64,000 nt of DNA from Prostheceraeus crozeri (taxonomy: Eukaryota > Platyhelminthes > Polycladida > Euryleptidae). The position numbers and the translations under genes were made by a program. Within the stretch, counting starts at the first letter, position 1. Every line of letters begins with the position of its first letter. Under the pieces are notes generated by a model that did not search any database, was not told the origin of the DNA, and saw only the letters and a list, made by a program, of their open reading frames with translations. Shown piece after piece: positions 31,836-42,649 of the stretch. The stretch is from positions 1 through 64,000 of the forward strand of contig CAJQUW010007968.1 of assembly GCA_907163375.1 (NCBI GenBank), written 5' to 3'.

Positions 31836-33874
31836 ATCAACGAAGAAAGCGATATGATTTTCAATCGCCATTCCAAGAAGTGGTTCTAGTGTACTGGAAA
31901 GCATTTTCCTTCTGTTAGGACCGATTATGCTTTGAAGTACTAGTGTCGCTTTTTCTATAATTATGTAGATGGCCTGTGGTTTACTGGCAACTCATCGGAT
32001 CAAAGTTATGATATAAACAGTGATAATGTTGATAATCGCTTAACTAATGAAACAGATATCCTAATACCTAACGATATAAAACAATTTCTGAGTAAAGGTC
32101 CGAATTATCGCTTACCGCATAAAGTTAACCAAACTTTAATTAACGATAGCGAAATTGCTATGGATTGTTTAACTTTCAAAATGAGATGGCATCATCACTT
32201 CAACGAAAATTCTGCTAACAGAGAGCAATAAACTCAAATTTCCGTTTGATAAAAACACTGTCAATTTGCCTCCTCGCATGACACAAGAATTAGAAAATAA
32301 ATTGAATCTTTTTGAAACAGAAGCTAAATGATTCTGCGTAAAGAAAGCGAATATCTAAATAAGAATAAGAATTACAAGAATAATGATAAGATAAAAAGAA
32401 AAACTAACAAATTTCTAAAAGAAAATAACCTTATGACAGTCTCTTCAAATAAGTCAAACCGCATTGTTATTACGAGTAAAGATGACATTACTAGAAGAAC
32501 AGAAGATATTCTCAATGACACTAGTAATTACAAAGTCCTTTCTAAGTCGAAGAACGCTGCGATAGAAAAGCAAGCCAATAGTATAATTCGATCGAAATGC
32601 CGCCAGAAGAGCACTATCGTTTATGAAAGCTACTAACTTCAGGTAGTCATCCAGCGAAATTCTACACAACTGTAAAAGACCACAAAGAAAAAGTAGATAA
32701 CCGTTTCCCTCTCAGACCTATCGCTTCTGTAAAAAAATACTCCGACTGAAAAAGTTGACTGGCTAGCAAGTGCACTTTTGAATCAACTCGTAAAAAACGT
32801 CCCAGCCCATCTAAGCAACAGTGAATCATTAATCAGACTTTTTGATGATTTATCAATAAGTAATAATGACGACATTTTCATTTCATTGGACGTTAAAAAC
32901 TTATATCCAAGTATTCCCATTAATGAAGCTCTAGATACAGTAGAAAAATTTGCTACCAAATACTGAAATACCATAAACAATTTAGGTTTCTCAGTTGCAG
33001 ATGTCATAGACTGTCTAAAATTCATCTCGTATAATTATGAAATCATTTACAACGAAAAAACATACCTACAAATTTCGGGATATGGGGACTATGGGGACTA
33101 TGGGGACTCATTTCTTACCACCGCTTGCCATCATTTTTGTGGAAGCAATTGAAGATAAAGCCCTACAAATACTTGAAGATAAATATGATATTGTGCCAAA
33201 AATGTATAAAAGATACATAGACGACATAATCGTAGGCCCTTTCTCGAGATTTGACCACGATGCTTTTTCAAAAATCCGTATTTAATTCCACTTTAAAAAT
33301 TAATTCCAATTTAAAAAAACGTATTTAATTCCATTAACAAGAAAATCAAATTTACTATCGAAATCCCAAAAGATAGTTTTCTTAATTTTCTTGATCTAAG
33401 TTTTCGATAAAAAACAACAAGATTAATTATAAGTGGTTTAGCAAACCTTGTCATTCAGACATCACCCTTAAAAAAGATAGTTGGCTCCCGAATCATATTA
33501 AAGACAACTTTGTGAAGAATAGTGTAAGATACGTTCAAAGTCGCTGCTCAGACAATAACAACGCGAGTGAATCTCTAGCTGTTATGAAAAATAGACTTGA
33601 AAATAATGGTTTTCATTGTTCTAATGACAGTAAAAACAATAAAACAAAAAATAAAAATCAAGATTCAATTACGCTTGCTCTTAACTTTGTCAGCGATAGT
33701 TGCGACCGTAAATTAAATAAATTAAAACGTAAATATAACCTGCCAATCAGGATCACATCCAAACCAGGCAATAAACTCATTTCTTCTGTTAGCAATAAAT
33801 TGGATAACATAAATTAATGCGCATGCTATGTATGTAAAGACATTGGACCGAAGTACAGATGTACTGACAAGCAC

Positions 33875-34165
33875 TTGGTTTATAAGTTCACGTGCTTGCT
33901 ATGTCACGAGTTTTACATTGATCAAACGTGTAGACCCTTCCGATATCGAGTTCAAGAACATGAACGCAGCTTGAGAAACAGAGACAGAAAAAGCACCCTT
34001 AGTGAACATAATTTAACAGTACATTCCGATGAAGTGATGACCATTAATAATTTCAACTTCACCATCATGGATAAACAAAGAACAGCGATTACAACTAAGA
34101 TGGCCGAAGCACGCTGTATTGCGTTGAACATGCCAAAAATAAACCGTCGTCATGAACTGATCTGA
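33875..34165 (+). CDS. GIY-YIG-type endonuclease domain of PLE copy B
   Basis: 96 open codons: MVYKFTCLLCHEFYIDQT at the start matches the PLE GIY-YIG pattern (VY...C..C...YIGQT, here YID), followed by FRYRVQEHERSLRN (catalytic-region R and the EH motif) and MAEARCIALNMPKINRR. In an active element it would be the C-terminal domain of the RT polyprotein that cuts target DNA. The CxxC pair is kept. Part of a broken element, though this piece is open. Confidence 0.8.
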   Translation: MVYKFTCLLCHEFYIDQTCRPFRYRVQEHERSLRNRDRKSTLSEHNLTVHSDEVMTINNFNFTIMDKQRTAITTKMAEARCIALNMPKINRRHELI

Positions 34166-34228
34166 TGAGTTCCCATTACACAGCAGGCAGTATATAATAC
34201 TTTTGTAATCTCACAAGAACCGCCAGTA

Positions 34229-34263
34229 CCCTTGACACTGCCCACAGGACGAAACGCGTCGGG
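34229..34263 (+). ncRNA. degenerate hammerhead-like motif, PLE copy B tail
   Basis: As in 7182-7216 but with CTGCCCACAGGA in the stem, one change that weakens the helix-II-like pairing. Confidence 0.4.
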
Positions 34264-34489
34264 TTTTCATTGTCATTTACAAAATAAACACTACGTGTCG
34301 AAACAAAGGGAGAGACCGTTTTTCTTTTTGAAACATGACTATGAAGAACCTCCCGTACCGGCAGATGCTGACCTATTTAGAGTAGCATTGATTATTGGTA
34401 CAAATGTTTCTGCATCATATTTACATGATATTTATGCGTGTGCAATTCATGGTTGTCAACATACACATTCATCTGATTTCCCAAAATGA

Positions 34490-34555
34490 GTGCATGTACA
34501 GTACATTGTACATGTATAACTGTACATGTAATGTACATACAGATGTGAAAGTTTT
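34490..34555. repeat. cluster of TGTACATG palindromes
   Basis: GTACAGTACATTGTACATGT is followed by further ACTGTACATGTAATGTACAT units. Overlapping short palindromes of this type are common low-complexity sequence in many marine invertebrate genomes. No function is implied. Confidence 0.7.
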
Positions 34556-34559
34556 ATAT

Positions 34560-35700
34560 GAACTTTTTATGTGAATTTCTAGATATGATGTCCACAGAAT
34601 AATGCAGAATACATATCACCATTCGAAAGATTGCATTCGGAATGTATCATAATCTTGTCTTTAAAGCGAATAAGTCATTAGAACGAGGCTTTTGTAAAAA
34701 TAAAAAATGCACCAATACATGAAAAGACATTTTTTGACATTCAAATTGCTCCTATTCACACTACTAAAATTCACGTAGAATATCATACTTATAACACCAT
34801 ACATATGCTTGAGTAAAAGTTTGATAAAATAGTTTAATTGCGATAATAGTAAAAAATATACATAGATTCATAAAAAAAATTGAACATTCAATTTTTAAAT
34901 TAAAACGTTTGGTTTGAAAGTCTTCAAATAATGCAAAATAGGCACTACCATTCGAAAGAGGAGACGCTGAATATGTAGACATCCTAGTTTGAAAGAGTTT
35001 TATCCATCTGAAGATGGAAAATTTGAGAGAAGGCTTCCCTTCCTACGACGCTAAAAATCGCCCGGTCGTAATAGGGTCAATGATGTACTGATTGACTAAG
35101 CAATTTATTCTAGTCTGAATGTCGTCAGCGGTTAAATCTAACCGCCCAATCTTCAAACTTTGCGACCGGTTCCAACTTTGGCCTCTCCTATAACGCTGTG
35201 TCATATACATGTAAGATAATGTCCCACTAATACTTAGCCGACAAGAAGAAGCCTGAGTGAAATAGGGTTTCAAAGAAATATTTTTAGACTGCTTCTATAT
35301 GGTTTGCCAAACCTGTACTTCTAACAGCTGGTGTTTAAAGCTTGCTTTTAAGCTCGTGTTTCTTAGTAACTGTTGAAGAATTGTGAATGCACGGTAAATA
35401 GTGTAAATAATGTACATGTAATCAAATTCCCTAGTGAATCGTTGCAGTCGTTAAAATAAGCGAATTTCCTCCATTACATATGACAACATCTTTGTTTGCT
35501 GACATCATCACCTTCCACTCACCTCTATGGTATTGATTTATTAATGTTCAAGGTCATAGTAAGAAAGATTATGTATTTCTTTAAGCTCATGTGATAATAA
35601 GTAATATTACGTCAGGATGAAGAGGCCATGTAGAATTAGCATCATCTATGCGCCTACGATGTTCTTATATTAACACCCGTTACTAATTGAGTTTTGCTTG
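34560..35700. other. intron-like DNA, no gene recognised
   Basis: AT-rich with short frames. The last 25 bases before 35711 form a pyrimidine-rich acceptor. Confidence 0.45.
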
Positions 35701-35710
35701 TTATTTTTAG

Positions 35711-35918
35711 GTTGGGGAAACGGCTTACGTGCTTCCTCGAACTACTTTGATAATGAAATGCCCAGTTGAAAGACTTTGATCCACGAGATCTTGTCTGGAT
35801 GCATAACAAGAATTCTGTAAAACACGCGAGGAAGAAGGGTTTCAGATGAATTATCGCGGTCGACTGAGGATTCGATCTGTCAGACGAAGAGATAAAGGCA
35901 TTTGGAGCTGCATCGCAG
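35711..35918 (+). CDS. candidate host exon: immunoglobulin domain of an ADAMTS-like protein, frame disrupted
   Basis: Between an acceptor (TTATTTTTAG) and a donor (GCAG then GTAATT), three consecutive frame segments read as one I-set immunoglobulin domain: VGETAYVLPRTTLIMKCPVE, then FDPRDLVWMHNK, then GRLRIRSVRRRDKGIWSCIA. These give the first cysteine (KCPV), the core tryptophan (LVW), the RLRI strand and D-x-G-x-W-x-C with the second cysteine. The entry phase (0) agrees with the exon ending at 17429. The frame changes near 35774 and near 35836-35845. Either the gene is decayed or the sequence contains base-level indel errors. GETAYVLP..T..MKCPV and CIAG resemble the ADAMTSL Ig domain. Confidence 0.6.
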
Positions 35919-37143
35919 GTAATTGATTAACTTTATTCTAGCCGATCCTATCTGCTTGTGAATTCAACATCTTCTGTTGAAGTTTCCTTAATTTGTCTCC
36001 TTAAAATGGTTCAAGTATTTAGTCCACTTTATAGACGATAAAGTGTCCTGAAAGATGACAAATTAAGGATGATAATAAATCTAAAATTTCGACATTCTGT
36101 ATTATTGCTCGACGGACGATAAATGACCCTCATTGTGCAATAAATATTGTCGAAGAATTTGTCGCTTCATGTCTGTTAAAATTTCTTATCGCACTGTGGT
36201 TGTGTGCAATGTATTCGTTGTATGCAGGCGTTTATTTCAGAACATAGAAATAGAACAATGATATTTACAATGGTTAAGTATGATGTTATTCTGAAGCACA
36301 TGCCAAATATTTCGATGAACAACGCTTATGATGACGCTAAGATAGCACTCACCTTGAGATTTCTATAATAAAACATTCGACAAGCCATAGAAATCGAATT
36401 ATTGTCAATGGTAATTATCTACCGAAATTGCCCAAAAAGCTCTACTGTAACCACAGAATTAGACAGATCGTCTCTTCTTCTGTTAGACAGAAAGGAAATA
36501 TTGGAAGATGCAACGTTAATGAAATGGCATAATCTGCTGACATAATACCATAGCAATCGAACAATGAGCAGCCAATTCAACGATAAACACGCCAAATTGT
36601 GCGAATTTTCATTGACTGTTATCAACCGGATCACATAGCAAGGAGACACAGTTGATGTCAAGTTCTACAGAGAAGTTTGTGAACGTTTTTCATGCGCCTG
36701 CTAACTTTTTTTAAAATGATCGGAGGGCCCAATATTATCGAGAAAACTTTTGCGCAATGATCTGAATTCTTCGAATCTGATGGAGTCGTGGCGATCGGAG
36801 CATTTTAAAGGAATTCAGAGCAATCCGCAAGCGACGCACGACTATTTTTCCTATCTCTGTAAGGTATTAAAAATTTCTTTTTGCCCACTTATTAAGTTCC
36901 TGCATGTGCCATTGTTTTGAATCAGTTTGCACTTCTAGCAAAGTGATTGCGATTAAACAATCTAATTCTGTGACTGTGACACTCAGTCTAATTGACATAG
37001 CGTCATTTCATGAAGGAATACGCTATGAAGTCGCTAACTTAGCGCTCAATCCAGTAGTTCTTTTTCCTGTTAAGGGACAGCAATCACATGATGAATAGAT
37101 TGAAGCGTGATCTGCAAATAATTTTCTAACTGGTTGGATTAAA
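35919..37143. other. intron-like DNA, no gene recognised
   Basis: No domain-bearing frame or clear repeat until the dispersed element at 37144. Confidence 0.45.
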
Positions 37144-37285
37144 GCATCAGAGTATGACAGCGTGCTGAAACCGTGCAATTCGTCTCCCCGCGCTGTCGAG
37201 CAATAAGGTAGTTCTCGCACTCTTGGTTTAGTCTCGACCTTCGGCCTCGATGAATCCTGGAGTGCGATAACTGTCACTTATTATA
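37144..37285 (+). repeat. dispersed foldback repeat (second copy of 18175-18315)
   Basis: Same order of motifs as at 18175 (GTATGACAGCGTGCTGAAACC, CGCACTCT, TCTCGACCTTCGGCCTCGA, GGAGTGCGATAACTGTCAC), with scattered differences. Confidence 0.75.
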
Positions 37286-38277
37286 GTAAGGACTAAACGA
37301 AGATGCACATCGAAAACGATGGTACAACTGGGAATTGCGTTGGCATAGCAGTGGTCCCAAAAGGATGTCGGCTTCCAGTAGTCTATAATGATTACAGTAC
37401 GAAAGGAGCCAAGCAAACAAATAACTCACAATTTTGCTGTCAAACAAATGTAGCTATAAGGTATTCGATATACATATTCATATGTGTATATGTAGAATTA
37501 GGCCTACTTGATATATCCTCGTCAAGGCCACCCTCGTCCTCTTTACCAGTGTCTCTGCACTGTCTTCACCATTTCATAACGGGGGCTATATCATAATGCC
37601 ATCACCTCCATTGTTAAGTAGATCCACACAGCGCATGAATCGCTGAGGTTTTTGATATGAAAGAGATAATTATTCTGACATTCCTACTAGCGGATTGCGC
37701 GATGGCATATATGTATATATATTCCAGTACATATTGCCGCATTGCCACTGAACTAAGTCTTGGACTATGTTAATTTCGAGATGAACAGGATACAAACCAC
37801 GAAGGAAGGTTTCAAAGCAAACAACACTAGAACATTTATTCTGTGTAATTTTGTTATTACAAAAACACTTTATTATACGTACGTTGAACGTTCGTATGTA
37901 TACTTGAATATGTGGTATGGTATATTTTTTATATAACATTATTTGTTATGCACTTTGTTTTACAAAGAAATATGACTCAATGACTTAGATCTATGGATAA
38001 TTGTAATCAGGATAGAGTACTGCAGTGAAATTCAGACTTAATGATTTCGCTTACAACGAAGGGAATTTAGTGGACCCTAGGATTTCATTATAACCGGAGG
38101 TATTTATTTTCATTTTGAAAACACACAAGACTAAAGCTGTAGAGACATGATGAATAATCTCATTCATCCTTTTTGAGTTCATAAACTTGAATAACGTCTC
38201 CTCGACCTCTCAAACAAACCACTGTTTCCTTCGCTCCCTTATCGCTTCTAAGTTTCCTGTTTTTATCTTATCACCAG
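37286..38277. other. intron-like DNA, no gene recognised
   Basis: Short frames and AT-rich stretches only. It ends in a polypyrimidine tract and CACCAG acceptor before the next candidate exon. Confidence 0.45.
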
Positions 38278-38436
38278 GAGTTGCAAACGCCTCAATATCC
38301 CTCCACCTCCAATATCCTACGAAGGTTTCAGGGAATACGCTATCCGACAGCCACTTCTAACAAAACTGGCAAAGAATCTTCACAATGCAATGATGTCTGA
38401 CTCCACCGGGATTCGGAAAGAACGATCGGATCAGTG
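38278..38436 (+). CDS. candidate host exon following the Ig exon
   Basis: Bounded by an acceptor (TTATCTTATCACCAG) and a possible donor (CAGTG then GTATGA). Continuing in the phase left by the Ig exon gives GVANASISLHLQ, which would complete the last Ig strand after CIAG. After that the frame stops and a different frame stays open (YEGFREYAIRQPLLTKLAKN and beyond), implying another frame change near 38300-38320. The helical basic segment is not recognised. Weaker than the two upstream exons. Confidence 0.4.
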
Positions 38437-38559
38437 GTATGATTCTACATTAATGCAAGATACACTTTGATGACATAAATTACGGCAGAAATATTTGAAA
38501 ATTTGAAATCTAACAGTTATTTGCCCAACAAGTGCAAAGCATCCATTTTTATTGCATTT

Positions 38560-38665
38560 TCAGATCAGTATGTCTATGCACGAACCAGAAGGGCGAAGTA
38601 AGGATATCGAGAATAATGTAATTAAGATGGATATCTTTGCAGCGAGGTGCGTAAGTAACTGATTT
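38560..38665. repeat. partial copy of the GAAGGGCGA foldback repeat
   Basis: Contains ACCAGAAGGGCGAAG and AAGATGGATATCTTTGCA followed by a diverged GTGCGTAAGTAA end, as in the repeats at 8486 and 28608. Confidence 0.55.
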
Positions 38666-38811
38666 CTATGCATGTGTTGAAAAAGAAAGTTGATATTACT
38701 TATAGCCCTCAGAAGCGCTATGAAGCATTACTTTACAGTCCGTGGTCAGCACTTTGCAGTACGTTGTTCAACTTTACAGCTACTATGAAGTGCTCGCGTC
38801 CTGCTTTAGTA

Positions 38812-39195
38812 TAGACTAGATCTGTGAATGGATAATTTGCACTATTGATCAGCCTTAAACTTCTATTCAAATATTCTTGATAATCATAGACATGTCAATC
38901 ACTATCTGTCCTTGATCATCATAACACGTCGTCAAATAACATTCTCTACGCAACTCGTGCATACGATCGCTTCATCATAGCATTCGAACTCGTTAGATCT
39001 AAATGGCTCTCACCCTGCGGGGCATTTAATGTATCTAACTCTATAAAGAAGCAATCTGCAATAGTTTGCGCTAATGACTATTAAATTTCACAGGATCGTC
39101 AGAATCTGTAACCATCAGAAGTTTAAAGATGTCAGAAATCTGCCACTATTTGTTATGGAATTGTAGATATCAACGGTATTTCTTGAGATTTGAGA
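38812..39195 (+). repeat. dispersed repeat, inverted copy of 2540-2960
   Basis: Shares with 2540-2960 (inverted) the blocks around TAGACATGTCAATCACTATC, ACGCAACTCGTGCA, GCATTCGAACTCGTTAGAT and the end AGAATCTGTAACCATCAGAA. It ends at the (GA)n tract next to the LINE tail. Confidence 0.7.
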
Positions 39196-39229
39196 GAGAG
39201 AGAAGAGAGAGAGAAAATTATGTATTTGT

Positions 39230-41160
39230 AAATAGAAATCAGAAATTACAAAGATAATTTTACAAAAATAGTTCAAGTCAAAGACGTCAAGTTATTAGAT
39301 AACACAGATGAAAAAATCACAAAGCAGTTGTGTCTACGTTTCGTTCTGGAGAAAAAGACAGGGCAACGTTCATTCTTCCTATGTGGTACACTGTCAAAAA
39401 GAGGATGATCTGGACTTTGACAATTTTGAAGAAAGTCATCAAATAGTTTGCGTGTTCTTACTAAAAAGTTTTCAATATTGTTTTGACAAGGACATGATGG
39501 CATACAAAGAATTTTCTTCGCACGCTTAACGATCTTCCTTACAGTGCTATAACAAAATGAATCAAATCTACCGAATAACTGTGTAACATACAATAATAAT
39601 GATTCAATATTGGCAGTGTAAACTTGCCACAGTTCATCATGATTTAGACAGCTCTTCAAAATCTTCAATAAATACAGACGTCTTGAACAACGAAGTTCGA
39701 TCTCCTTAAAATTTTCCGTCCATGTTAAATTATTATTCCAAGTAACGCCTAATATTTTCATATCGTCAACAAGACTAAAAGGAAATGAGACATCAATACT
39801 ACTACATTTCTTATGAAAAACAATGCCCTTAGTTTTTGATTCATTGACTACAAATGAATTAGAGAGTGCCCAATCTTTCACATGACAATATTCAAAATTG
39901 ATAGTAGAGATAGATTGGGAAACACAACTTTTATATATTGGACAAATTTCATAAATATCGTCGGCATATTGAGCAATGTTAGTAGTAGCGGAAAAAGGTT
40001 TCAAGTCATGACAGTACAATATAAAGAGAAAAGGCCCTAATAATGACCCTTGAGGAACTCCACTAGTAACATGGGAGAAGTATCTGTAACTATCTTGAAG
40101 TTTCACACACTGAAATCGACTTTCTAAGTATGAGTACATGATCTTAACAAAACCGTTTGGAAAATGTAATTTCAAAAGTTTTTCGAGGAGCAACTTATGA
40201 CAAATGGTATCAAAGCTTCATATATCATAGTTCAGCAATAAACATGCACAAACATCATCAATATCTAAAAGGACAGTAATATAGTCGTGTACAGAAACGA
40301 GGCAGCAAGTAGTATTAGATTTTGGTCTGTAAGCAAATTGAAAATGAGGAACATGACGGTAAAACATAATACGGATATCATTAAGCAACGTGAGTTCAAG
40401 CAATTTTGCTGGGACACTCAACAACGTTATAGGTCTTAGTTGCTCAACAGTTGGATTAGAATTTTTCGGAACAGGTGAAACAGTACACATTTTAAAAATT
40501 CTAGGAACGTATCTTTGAATGATGCCACAGTTGATGATATTGCACAATGGTTCACTAAGAAATGGTGCAGCGAGTTTGTAAAAGATGTTTTGTATACCAT
40601 CTGACCCAGTGGCTTTCGACGTTGATAGCTTCTCAAGATATTGAAATATAACAAATGGCTCAGAAAGAGGACACCAACTCTCATCATCAACAATAGAGGA
40701 GATATCAAAAACTTCTCTCTGCTTGAATACAGAAGCAAACTGGTTATTAATGGCATCAGCAACATCTTCTGAATTATCAAAATGTCTAGCAATCGATGAA
40801 AGAGGGTCTTTAATGTTCTGCCCGTTTATGTCACTAACAATATTCCAAATATTTCGTTTAGACGATTTGCATCTATTTACCCAATTCTTTTTACATTTTT
40901 CAATCAGAACTTTACACTTCTCACGCAAAAACATTGTAGGCTTGAAAGTTCCCTGATCTGTAAGCAGACCATCTACAATTTATCAAATCTTTTAATTGCG
41001 GAGTCATCCAAGGTTTGTCACAATTCGATAATGTAACTAAAGTACACGGGATAGAGGATATACAGTTTGTAAACACGCGATAAAAAATATCAACTTTGGT
41101 ATCAAGATTCTGTTCAAAATATGTCTCACGAAAAGCACCATTGTTGAGAGATTGAAGTCA
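39230..41160 (-). mobile_element. 5'-truncated LINE with reverse transcriptase
   Basis: Minus-strand element of about 1.9 kb. 40934-40218 encodes fingers and palm start (RPITLLSVPAKLLELTLL, HFQFAYRPKSNTT). 40193-39273 encodes SGVPQGSLLGPFLFILY, catalytic QYADDIYEI, the thumb (KILGVTWNNNLTW) and the C-terminal RIVKRAKKIL. The endonuclease is missing except for fragments up to about 41160. The two frames are separated by a small gap at 40194-40217, so this copy is both truncated and frameshifted. It is distinct from the LINE at 8955-13010. A (GA)n tract (39190-39215) lies next to its 3' end. Confidence 0.9.
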
Positions 41161-41394
41161 CAATTAACACCCTCTATTCAGCAATAGAATATAGCTACCT
41201 CTGTCGATCTATCTCTCTCTTATCTCTGCGTGCAGTTACCACAACGGTCGAGTAGGCCTACTGTGATTTCAATGTTTGTACAAATAGATTTATCATAGGT
41301 CTATCGAAAAAGTGGAATTGAGGTTTATCAAGGTCAATTCCAATTCCAGTAGATTTAAATATCGTCAATTCCAATTCCGACTTTTCCAACTCTG

Positions 41395-41500
41395 GTCAGA
41401 ATCTGTGACCATCAGAAGTTTAAAGCTGTCAAAAATCTGCCTCTATTTGTTATGGAATTGCAGATATCAGCGGTATTTCTTGAGATTTCTATGTAGAATT
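41395..41500 (+). repeat. partial copy of the 38812-39195 repeat
   Basis: Matches 39107-39195 with a few substitutions (TTTGTTATGGAATTG, GGTATTTCTTGAGATTT). Confidence 0.75.
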
Positions 41501-41734
41501 TGCCGCTTCAGAGGATGAAAAACTTTCTATGTGTTCATGTATTTCAATGAAGGAATGCAATAAAGACTGTTGATTGCACTCCTTGAAGTTCATGCACCCT
41601 TTGGAAAGTACAAACTTAGTTATGGAAGCAATAATCATAGAGACTGTTGTACTCTACTACATATCATTCTACTAATTCATGCTACATCATTCTGCTAATT
41701 TACTCATTTCTATTATCCACAACTGAGATGGAAA

Positions 41735-41815
41735 AGATTAAGTCCGTGGCGGACGAAATGTTGGGGTTTTAACGCTCATATTTTAATTTCAATAAATTGT
41801 CTAAAAAAAGCAGGG
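41735..41815 (+). other. possible retroelement 3' end with hammerhead-like stem
   Basis: AAGTCCGTGGCGGACGAAAT forms a TCCG/CGGA hairpin followed by CGAAA, then an AATAAA signal at about 41800. The arrangement resembles PLE tails, but no coding part is attached. Confidence 0.3.
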
Positions 41816-41987
41816 AGAGCCTATTTTGATTCCAATCATGAAAGTGAAAAATCACCTCCCGTATGACGCCGTTAATCGATGGGATCGCTTTCCTCTGGAT
41901 TATCCGCAAAGAGACTTAACCACCTATTAGCTGGGAAGAATCGACTAAATATGCCCACTGAGATGGGAGAGAATGGAATAAGGCCTT

Positions 41988-42513
41988 ATTAGTTTATAGT
42001 GTGACATCCGGCGCGACGCTTCGCTTCGCTTTGCTTCGCTTCGCTTGCGCGGGATGTCACACTTTTGCGGGGGTTTTCAAAATTTTCAAAAAAATCAAAA
42101 TTTCAAAAATTTAGGTAGATTTCAAATTTCACGTGGCCGAAGGGCGAAAATTTAAGTTGTCTCAAAATATCACGTGGTCTAAGAATTTTGAAAATTTAGG
42201 CAGACGAAAATTTAAGTTGTCTCAAAATATCACGTAGTCTCAATATACCAGAAGATTGTTTTCAAAATATTTATTCAAAATATTTCTTTAAAAAATGGAA
42301 GAAACAAAAGTGGATGAAACAAAAGTGGAAGGAACCTCAAGAATATATCCTTCGTTATCATATGAACGTAGTTCTACTTTAATGGACATTGAAAAGATTA
42401 ACATTGAAAAAATGAATAAAGAAAAACACAAAGATAGAGTTAGGTATATGAAAGATAAGGAATCTCAATTATTATTAAGATTAGAGCATTATAAAAAATT
42501 AAGAAAGAGATGG
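41988..42513 (+). repeat. Polinton left terminal inverted repeat
   Basis: Inverted match of 58938-59478, essentially identical apart from the copy number of a CTTCG/TTTGC run and isolated changes. The terminal part is itself palindromic: GTGACATCCGGCGC (42001-42014) pairs with GCGCGGGATGTCAC (42047-42060) around the CGCTT repeat. Confidence 0.95.
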
Positions 42514-42615
42514 TCTAATGCTTTAACAATTGTCATTTCATCTGGCGTTCTTACAATTCCAGTAGTTGCTACTGCTTTAACTCGATACAAAATGAAAACA
42601 CATTTCCATCTTTGA
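42295..42615 (+). pseudogene. partial copy of the right-end membrane-protein gene, carried by the left inverted repeat
   Basis: Fossil part of the Polinton. The first 73 or so residues (MEETKVDETKVEGTSRIYPS and on) equal those of the gene at the right end, because the inverted repeat extends into that gene. After the repeat ends, a more diverged hydrophobic segment (LTIVISSG, IPVVATALT) still resembles it. Function unknown. Confidence 0.8.
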
Positions 42616-42649
42616 AATATTTTATTCACATCACAGACAAGTACTATGT

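Larger units (their letters stand above)
31970..34345 (+). mobile_element. Penelope-like element, copy B
   Basis: Plus-strand PLE, longer than copy A at both ends. 31970-32150 encodes the N-terminal motif DIKQFLSKGPNYRLPHKVNQ. RT pieces follow: 32328-32636, 32778-32966 (LDVKNLYPSIP), 33037-33285 (YIDDI), 33512-33817. Then comes the GIY-YIG endonuclease (33875-34165) and a tail to about 34345. PLEs insert by RT plus GIY-YIG nuclease and are often found with partial copies of themselves. The RT is split over several frames, so the copy is dead. Confidence 0.92.
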
